In this document: one piece after another, positions 57,075 to 64,000 of the stretch
How positions within the stretch are numbered: the first letter of the stretch is position 1
How the letters are laid out: the number at the start of each line of letters is the position of its first letter
Source: Anthonomus grandis grandis
Taxonomy: Eukaryota > Arthropoda > Insecta > Coleoptera > Curculionidae
Length of the DNA: 64,000 bases
Direction: 5' to 3'
NCBI RefSeq assembly: GCF_022605725.1
Contig: NC_065551.1
Coordinates: 20,708,001-20,772,000 of the forward strand
Notes under the pieces: model-generated
What the model was told of the DNA's origin: nothing
Databases searched by the model: none
Seen by the model: only the letters and a program-made list of their open reading frames with translations
Program-made: the position numbers and the translations under genes

Positions 57075-57294
57075 TATATTTACATTTTATATCAAAATAT
57101 GTCCGTTTAAAAAATGAAATAAACTTGTCCGCGGATATTAAAAAAGCAAATATTTTATTGAACCCTATACATTTATAAAAGTCAAATTAAAATCATATTA
57201 AGTTCCCATTAAATAACTATATATATATCTGTACTCCTGAAATAGTACTTAAGCATTTTTTTACTCTGAAAAATCATTACATGATGCTCATATA

Positions 57295-57563
57295 CAGGGT
57301 GTCAATTTGAACAATTTTTATGCAGAAATCACTTCACCTCTTTCACCCCCTACCCCCCAGAACCTCCCTCTCAAAAATCTTAAATGGCAATAGGGGTTGA
57401 GTGATACCTTATTTGAAAGAACTTTTTATTCTCTACATTTTGGCACCTTATTTTTTAAATTTGAGTGCTGCGTTGCCAAGTTAGGGTTATTTAAACATTG
57501 TTAAATTACTTATTATTAAACATTATTCCTGTAAGTGTTTTAAATACGTTGAAGCTATGATTT
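57295..57563 (+). repeat. Left long TIR of element B
   Basis: Pairs with 59036-59387. Shared landmarks include GCAGAAATCACTTC, CCTCCCTCTCAAAAATCTTA and GTGCTGCGTTGCCAAGTTAG. Confidence 0.9.
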
Positions 57564-57849
57564 CTATTGGAACGTGTTAGACCGTGTTTGAACCATAAAG
57601 CGAACCGGTGCATTTCTCACTGAAAGTGTTTATCAATCCGACAAATTATTTTGGTCATGAAAGATAAACATTTAATTTTTTTTCTTTTTTGTTTATTTTC
57701 GTTTGCAATGGAATTCGTCTCAATACAGTTCGATGATATGATCCGAAATTTAAAATAGTATTTAGTGAACTTTCCTACCAGTCAATGTCACTAGGTATTT
57801 AAATCAGTTAAAATTTATTTCGATAATTTGTGTGTTATTGTTAGTTACT

Positions 57850-58926
57850 ATGGTATACACGCTTAGGCAAAGAATTGAAATGATTTTTATTTATGGCGAG
57901 CAAGGAAGATGCGCAAGAAGAACGGCAGAAGTTTTTAATAATAGAAATCCTAATTGTAATGTAAGTCACAGATACATTTTGGACGTAGTAGCTAAATTTA
58001 ATGAAACGGGTTCAGTTGGAAACAAAAAAAGGGCAAGTCGGCGTGTTTTAAACGAAGATGCTCAAGTAGAGATTTTGGAAACATTCGTTGCAGAACCCAC
58101 CAATTCTCTCCGTACAGTAGCACGTCTAACTGGAATGTCACATGAAACTGTACGACGAGCATTACAGTTACATAAATATCATCCGTACAAGATGCAAATT
58201 TTACAGGAACTTCATGAGGACGATTTTGATAGGAGAATAGAGTTTTGCGAAATTATGTCCAACTTAATAAACACTCGTGCAATTGTGGTAAGCAACATTT
58301 GCTTCAGTGATGAATGTACCTTTTTCCTAAACGGCCATGTCAATAGACAGAATTGTCGATACTGGAGTGAGGACAATCCCCACATTTTCAGAGAGGGTGC
58401 TACACAGCGGCCACAAAAAATTAATGTTTGGGCCGGTATTCTTGGAAATGCTGTTATAGGACCGTTGATTATTGAACAAAACTTAACTGGAGAGCTCTAC
58501 TTACACCTACTTGAAGATGTAATTGATCCTTTGATAACAACTGAACTGGAAAATCAAGTTGGTAACATTTTGCAAGGAAACTAACTACACTTTCAGCAAG
58601 ATGGAGCTACGCCGCATTATTTTCGGCCAGTGCGGGAGTGGTTGAATAACAGATTCCCTAGCCAATGGATTGGTAGAAGGGGATCGATAGAATGGCCTGC
58701 TAGGTCACCAAACTTAACGCCGTTAGATTTTTTTTTATGGGGGTTCATAAAATCGGTTGTTTACAAAACTCAGCCTGATGATATCGAAGATTTAAAAAGA
58801 AGAATTACAGAGGCAAGTAGGGCTATTCCAGAAAAGGTATTTCAGAATGTTCGGGAAGAATTTAAGAATAGACTTTATTTTTGTTTGGAGAACAATGGAG
58901 AACACTTTGAACACCTCTTAAAGTAG
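57850..58926 (+). pseudogene. Mariner-group transposase of element B, one stop codon
   Basis: A 358-codon frame, normal length for the family, beginning MVYTLRQRIEM (an ATG six codons upstream at 57832 is also open). Residues 1-60 form the first helix-turn-helix (IYGEQGRCARRTAEVF), residues 85-120 the second (LTGMSHETVRRALQLH). The catalytic triad is Asp154 (FSDECTFF), Asp251 (FQQDGATPH) and Asp293 (LTPLDFFLWG). The 41 residues between the last two match the DD41D (rosa-like) spacing rather than the DD34D of classical mariners. The only defect seen is a TAA at codon 245 (58582-58584), seven codons before Asp251, with the same frame open on both sides. The protein ends ENNGEHFEHLLK. Element A encodes a clear relative. 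Confidence 0.92.
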
Positions 58927-59035
58927 ATGTGATAATAAAACAAATTTTAGGCGTGCTTTTGTAAAGACCATAATTGTAACGGCTATGCAAATGTTTAGTA
59001 AAAATAATATTAACCTAAATAACATGTTTTAATGC

Positions 59036-59387
59036 AAATCATAGCTTTAACGTAATTAAAACACTTACAGGAATAATGTTTAATAATAAGTAATTTAACA
59101 ATGTTTAAATAACCCTAACTTGGCAACGCAGCACTCAAGTTTAAAAAATAAGGTGCGAAAATGTAGAGAATAAAAAGTTCTTTCAAATGAGGTATCACTT
59201 AACCCCTATTGCCATTTAAGATTTTTGAGAGGGAGGTTCTGGGGGGTAGGGGGTTGAAAGAGGCGAAGTGATTTCTGCATAAAAATTGTTCCCCCTCGAT
59301 AATAAAATCGACGTGTCCTAGCGATTTTATAAAAACCTAACCCGTTTCGAGATAATAGGGGTGGGAAGTTTTCAAATTGACACCCTG
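59036..59387 (-). repeat. Right long TIR of element B
   Basis: Inverted partner of 57295-57563, with about 80 bp (roughly 59290-59370, ending before TCAAATTGACACCCTG) absent from the left arm. Confidence 0.9.
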
Positions 59388-59689
59388 TATATGAACATAT
59401 TTTTATTCAATGACTTTAAATTTTGTAGCTAAATTTAGCCTTATTATAGCAAACTAATTTGACTGATCACATAAATTATTTCTATTTAAACGATTTTCTC
59501 TTTATAATTGACAAATTATTAATAGCCTTCATCCCTTTTCATAACATCTAGCTTAAATTATTACAGGAACTAAAAAAAAAATGGGCCAAAAACAAATTAT
59601 GGATTTATTAAATAAATTACTACCATTTAGTTGGCAATGATTTTTTTTAAATAAAATTATAATAGCTTAATATATTTTAATACTAATAA

Positions 59690-61320
59690 CGGGGCAATAT
59701 TGTAAAGGTAAATATTGAACCTGATCGGCTGAATAGCTTCTACTGTACCATAGGTAGTGAAATAGCAAGTCAAATTCAGGGTTTTTCCAACTATGAACAG
59801 TTTTTTGAGTATAGGGCTGGACCAGATTCTTTCTTCTTTTTGCCAACTGATCTAGTTGAGCTTAAGTCTACTCTAAAGGAGATAAAGAAGAAAAATATGT
59901 CTGGCTATGGTGAACTTAATGTACGGTTATTTTTCAATTTACCTGATTCGGCACTGGAGGTACTTGTATCTGCAATTAATCATTCTTTCAATAATGGCCA
60001 ATTTCTCAATTGTCTTAAAGTAGACAGAATCATGTCTTTGTTTAAGGGGGGAGCTTCAGAACCACCCTCTTTTTACATACCAATAGCATTGCTTTCCATC
60101 CTCTCAAAAATCATGGAGAAATTGGTTAAAAAGCGACTTATGTCATATTTAGCTGAAAAGCAAATTATAAGATCGGAGCAGTTTGGGTTTCAAAGTGTCA
60201 AGGGAACATCAGATGCAATCTTTTCTTTTTATTTTTTGAGCTTAAACAGTGGTGATATTGCTGCAGCAGTGTTTTGTGACTTGACCAAAGCATTTGACTG
60301 TGTTAGTCACGAAATACTGCTGTGGAAGCTTGAGCGGTATGGATTCAGAGGTCTGGCTCTTCAGTGGTTTGGGTCTTATTTGCATACTAGAATACAGAGT
60401 GTTTCTGTGGATGGTGCCCTTTCAAGGGAGCAGGTTGTGACTCATGGTGTTCCTCAGAGTTCAGTTCTTGGGCCACTTCTATTCCTCATTTATATTAATG
60501 ACATGGCCAATCTTAGGATCTCAGGTAAATTCATTCCGTTTGCGGATGATTCAACAATTTTATGGCATGACACGAGTGCGATGAATCTAAATACCACAGT
60601 TAACAGAGATATTGTTGAAATCAAGAAATGGTGTGATTCCAACAAACTGTGTTTAAATATTTCAAAAACTAGTGTTTTTGGAGAATCACATTCTGAACAA
60701 CTTAGGCGAAAATAAATTTTTAGGTTTATTTATTGATAATAAACTAAAATTTGAGGGCCATATCACGCAATTGTGTAGAAAAATATCAGCAAATGGTTAT
60801 GCTCTTAAAGTGATCGCAGGAGAGGTTGATTTTGACATGGCAAGAAATGTTTATTTTTCTTTAATTGAGTCCCATTTAAGGTATGGTTTGTGTTTCTAGG
60901 GTGCATGCACACATTACTTACTTAATAGTGTTTTTGTTTTGCAAAAAAAAGCGATCCGACGTCTGTGTAATGTGAGTATAGAGAGTCTTTCAAACAGCTA
61001 TTTATCACTCATAAAATCCTAACCCTTCCTGCCTTATTTATATTAGAATCTGTTTGCCTCGTTCATAAGAAATTTAGAAATGTGAACACAACTAATAGGC
61101 ATGAATATAGCAGTCGACGAGCTAATGATGTGCTCTTGCCTATGCCTACAAGTTCACTGATCAAAAGAACTTTTATATTTGATGTTAAAAAACTCTTTAA
61201 TCATCTTCCTGCAGATTTGAAAAGTATAGGTAGCTGGAAACTTTTTAGAAAACGTGTTAAAAAACTCTTAGTTGCAAAGAGCTATTATGAAATAACTGAA
61301 ATTTTGTCGGATAGATTTTA
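59690..61320 (+). pseudogene. Reverse transcriptase and C-terminal domain of CR1-like LINE
   Basis: The main frame 59840-60715 (291 codons, open from 59690) contains PIALLSILSKIMEKLVKKRL, SEQFGFQSVKGTSDAIF, VFCDLTKAFDCVSHEILL (first catalytic Asp), VTHGVPQSSVLGPLLFLIY (Gly of PQGS changed to Ser), FIPFADDSTILWH (catalytic FADD intact) and CDSNKLCLNISKT. A frameshift near 60680 leads to FLGLFIDNKLKFEGHI and YFSLIESHLRYGLCF (60700-60895), a stop, then AIRRLCN. A last frame, 61082-61321, gives the C-terminus with KLFNHLPADLKSIGSWKLF and KLLVAKSYYEITEIL. The C-terminus parallels the one at 62555-62700 on the other strand. Confidence 0.87.
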
Positions 61321-61735
61321 GTCATTTTTACCTTTTTCTTGCAGGACTTTAGGTATATTCTTTATATTTTTTACACCATATCATTTCGCCTAATTTATTT
61401 CTGTGATTCATTTTTTTTTTTACAGTTTTACATTTAATAAAATTGTATATTTCGGGAGTGAATAATATCTGTTTGTGTTATACATATTAATACTCTTGAA
61501 ACTACATTAGCTTTGTATGTTTTGGTTCAGAGTCTTAAGGAGTATTTCTGAATGGGGATGTTGTTGGTTTTACCGGTATAGGTAAACCATATTCATGGAA
61601 GCAGAATGCCTTTAGGATGATGGACCATAGCATGCTAAATAACCTTTTTACATGTTTGTGTATATGTTTTTCTTTTCCTTTTTACAGCTTTGTCAACAAA
61701 TTTACTTTTATGACAATAAAGCATATATTGATTGA
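59690..61735 (+). mobile_element. CR1-like LINE, 5'-truncated, with 3' end
   Basis: Starts inside ORF2 (open from 59690, VNIEPDRLNSFY), keeps most of RT and the C-terminal domain, and ends in an untranslated region closed by GACAATAAAGCATATATTG and TGATTGACTAATTGATTGAT (to about 61735). A short-word tail of this kind is typical of CR1/L2-like clades. The coding part has about three frame breaks. It faces the related minus-strand element at 62345-64000. Confidence 0.85.
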
Positions 61736-62344
61736 CTAATTGATTGATTATTATGATTTATTTTTTAATTGTCTCAATTTATTGCTAAAATACAAATGAC
61801 AACATTCAAACTTTAGCCATAAATATAGCATGAAATATAATCACTTGTCTTGCAAGTTGGAATCTGGCCACAATCGACTTGCTGACTGATATATTTTTTT
61901 GAAAAACAAAATTCAACTTAATTTGATGGTAGTTTAAACCATCAAATTTATCCCGAACTTTTTTAGGAACATACCTGCATAGGAATATGCCTTGCATAAT
62001 GTGCAACAGCGTATGCACATTCCTCTAGTGTGCTATTTTTAAGTTATTTAAATTTTGATGTTTGTGGGTATTAATTATTAATATTTTTCGGCTTATTATA
62101 TAAGTTAAAATTTAAATCTATACTACCATATAAGGCATATCTTTATCTCTGGTAGCGTCATTTGAGAGTTATATAGTAATATTTGCATCGTCCTGGCAAT
62201 TTAAAGATTTTGCAAGATTTAAAAGTTCAGCTATTGCTTAAACTCGAAACGCTAAGTAAAAAGCCTTGGCAGATGGATTTAAATTCCATCCCTTAGGATC
62301 TTTTATAATTAAAAAAAAGAAATTTCGAAAAATTAGGAGTTTTT
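61736..62344. other. Spacer between two convergent LINEs
   Basis: A 70-codon minus-strand frame (62018-61806) has no motif. A weak 11-bp inverted repeat lies at 61920-61948. Nothing else is recognised. Confidence 0.45.
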
Positions 62345-62551
62345 TCAAATCAAATCAAAACTTTTATTATCCAAAAAAAAAATAGACACAAAGTGTATGG
62401 ATTTCGTCACAAAAAAAAATTACTAACTACCTAGATAACTAAAATTCAAAAATATCCACCTATACTATATATTACAAAAAAAGTTAAAATGGTCAAAAGA
62501 AAAGTGACCTTACATCGTTAAAAAAGTTATAATACTCTCTCTATACACTGC

Positions 62552-63274
62552 CTAATCAGCTAGATAACTATCTACATGATAAAAACATTTATTGGCTAGG
62601 AATTCCTTTAACTTTCTTTTAAATATCGAAACGGTTTTGCTAATCTTTATATCATTCGGTAATTTGTTGTATAGTTTTGGACCTATTCTTAATACAAATT
62701 TTTTAGAAATAAGTAGCCTGCTATGAGGCATGGACAAGTCATTTCTAGAACGAGTTGGGTAATTATGAAAACTACCATTAACAGTAAAGGAATTAAAATT
62801 CCTTAAAACATATAAGCAAACTTCAAATATATACACAGACGGGACCGTCAAAATTCTATATTCCCTAAAAAGACGTCTACAGGAAGTCATCGGTAATACT
62901 CCGGCAATACACCTAAGAATCTGTTTTTGGCTAATAAACACTCGATGTGCATGCGACGTACAGCCCCAGAGCTGAATACCATACAAAATTCGTGAGTGCA
63001 TAATAGCGTGATATAGACAAATTAAATGATTAATTTCCATTACCACCCTAAGGTTCCTAATGGCGTAACATAAGCTACCGAGCTTCATCGACAACTCAGC
63101 ACAATGAGATTCCCAAGAAAGTGAATCATCCAATGTTAAGCCAAGAAACCTGAAAAAAACTGATTTTTGGCGTTTCAAACAATCGTTATCGTTGGTTACA
63201 CATAAATCAATATCACCATTTATCTGCCCATGACATGCATGAAAAACCATGTAATTAGTCTTTTTATTGTTCAA
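62552..63274 (-). pseudogene. C-terminal half of ORF2, CR1-like LINE
   Basis: A 240-codon open frame. It starts in the region after the catalytic box (NNKKTNYMVFH), then FFRFLGLTLDDSLSWESHC, IRNLRVVMEINHLICLYHAI, MHSRILYGIQLWG (thumb region), QKQILRCIAGV and the C-terminal domain: NYPTRSRNDLSMPHSRL, FVLRIGPKLYNKLPNDIK and FKRKLKEFLANKCFYHVD. The stop at 62552-62554 is the natural end. This half appears intact. Confidence 0.85.
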
Positions 63275-63312
63275 GTAAAGTTGATTTAAAATAAACCAAT
63301 CGCTGAGTTCCT

Positions 63313-63959
63313 CTAAGGCTTTTCCAGCAGATATTTTTTTATTTCCATGTTCTGTCTTCGGACGAGCGCAGATGCATCTGCACTATGTGTTATTGCCAGA
63401 GGCAAGGGATTAATAAATAAAAGAAACAGCACCGGGCCCAATACGGAACCTTGTGGGACCCCAATGTCCACTTTAAGGTTTTTAGACCGCATACTAGATC
63501 CGGAGCTATCCCTCACTGCTATATATTGTGAGCGATCTGCTAAAAATAATGCAAACCAGCTTAACACTACAATCACTACTCTGACCTACCAAATACAAAG
63601 CCATGTTGGCCTGTCGAAATAATTTGATTTTTTCTCAAATAAGACATAAGCCGATCGAGCATTGCATATTCAAAAATTTTAGAAAAATAAGTGATTAATG
63701 CTATGGGTCTGTTAGTGTCAGGCAGAACTCGATCCCCTTTTTTAAATACCGGTATAACTTTAGATATTTTTAACGAATTTGGAAAAATTCCCTTTTCAAA
63801 AGATAAATTTATAAGATCAGTTAATGGTTTAAGGCAAGCCCCAGCAGTATTCTTAAAAATATATAAAGGAATGGCATCATGTCCACTTGACTTTTTGTTT
63901 TTAATTTTGGTTTTAATAATATGTAAAATTTCATTTTCATTAAATGGAATAATGCTCAT
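63313..63959 (-). pseudogene. N-terminal RT part of the same CR1-like LINE
   Basis: 63959-63576: IKNKKSSGHDAIPLYIFKNT, ISKVIPVFKKGDRVLPDTNR, ALITYFSKIFEYAMLDRLM, STGQHGFVFGRSE. The next piece, 63576-63313, skips the KAFD block, which seems deleted (VGRSE is followed directly by WFALFLADRSQYIAV), and reads VDIGVPQGSVLGPVLFLLFI followed by HSADASALV, where FADD is expected. The second catalytic Asp is therefore Ala. Missing KAFD and altered FADD show that this copy is dead although its frames are long. Confidence 0.8.
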
Positions 63960-64000
63960 GCTTTGCCGTAAAATAACTGACCTGTTTATGTCTTTAGCCA

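Larger units (their letters stand above)
53901..57290. other. AT-rich spacer without recognised genes
   Basis: Contains a diverged tandem repeat at 55225-55500 and an unidentified segment at about 56150-56960 with an 87-codon frame (56385-56648, start MGTRQLKIY). That frame has no motif and overlaps an opposite-strand frame. A solo transposon-like end lies at 57074. Frames at 53835-54068 and 54621-54833 look like composition effects. Confidence 0.45.
57295..59387 (+). mobile_element. Mariner-group transposon with long TIRs (element B)
   Basis: A 2.09-kb element with TA at 57293-57294 and 59388-59389. The ends are CAGGGTGTCAATTTGAA on both sides. The inverted repeats run 57295-57563 (269 bp) and 59036-59387 (352 bp); the right arm carries about 80 extra bases close to its outer end. 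The plus-strand transposase has only one stop codon. The sequences of the two arms otherwise agree closely, so the insertion is recent relative to everything else here. Confidence 0.92.
62345..64000 (-). mobile_element. CR1-like LINE ORF2, runs off the window
   Basis: A minus-strand LINE whose 3' end is at about 62345, where the complement reads CCAAATAATAAAAG-like sequence ending TTTTGATTTGATTTG. ORF2 extends upward to the window edge at 64000, where it is still coding (linker before RT), so the 5' part lies outside. Frame breaks separate three long pieces, each still easy to read. Confidence 0.85.

Noticed and set aside
59840..60715. Long RT frames as parts of a retrovirus or LTR element
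   Set aside because: The motif set (KAFD, PQ.SVLGP, FADD) is that of non-LTR elements; no protease, integrase, LTRs or primer-binding site were seen in the window.
1..64000. CRISPR arrays, tRNA genes, rRNA or bacterial operons
   Set aside because: No evenly spaced direct repeats, no cloverleaf or rRNA-like conserved stretches were noticed, and the gene content is eukaryotic transposons.

Overview
This is an AT-rich arthropod (almost certainly insect) nuclear window made almost wholly of decayed transposable elements. I recognise no host gene, tRNA, rRNA, CRISPR array or bacterial-type operon. The organism is inferred from the element types: non-LTR retrotransposons (LINEs) of Jockey/CR1-like, RTE-like and RNase H-bearing I/LOA-like kinds, mariner-group DNA transposons with TA target sites, and pogo/Tigger-like elements. 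A beetle would fit, but nothing here proves the order. Nearly all coding traces carry stops and frameshifts, so they are annotated as pseudogenes.

Layout. 0-8 kb: mariner and LINE scraps set among copies of an unnamed AT-rich repeat family. 8.19-12.09 kb: a complete but inactivated pogo-like element with matching terminal inverted repeats (TIRs), TA on both sides, internal clusters of a GGGGC-AGTTGA type motif near each end, and a transposase ending in a PHD-type zinc finger. A mariner scrap is nested inside it. 12-17.6 kb: AT-rich filler with one LINE tail. 17.60-19.53 kb: a mariner-group element with about 318-bp TIRs and a broken minus-strand transposase. 20-35 kb: a pile-up of LINE fragments on both strands, including a GC-rich RNase H-bearing fragment (28.8-30.2 kb) that stands out from its surroundings. 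37-44.5 kb: minus-strand LINE pieces and the 3' part of a second pogo-like element, again with a PHD finger.

44.5-47.9 kb: a plus-strand LINE interrupted by about 1.3 kb of unrelated DNA. 51-53.9 kb: the longest single reverse-transcriptase reading frame in the window (373 codons). 57.30-59.39 kb: a second long-TIR mariner-group element whose transposase is open apart from one stop codon; it is the best preserved element. 59.7-61.7 kb and 62.3-64 kb: two related CR1-like LINEs in convergent orientation; the second runs off the window.

What is left unexplained is a short motif (CCATTTAAGTTATGC and its complement) recurring about ten times on both strands, only in the AT-rich spaces between elements, and a set of eight near-perfect short hairpins or palindromes with arms of 14-21 bp. 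These two patterns and the pogo element's repeat architecture are the most interesting observations. Family assignments rest on motifs read by eye; no database search was run.
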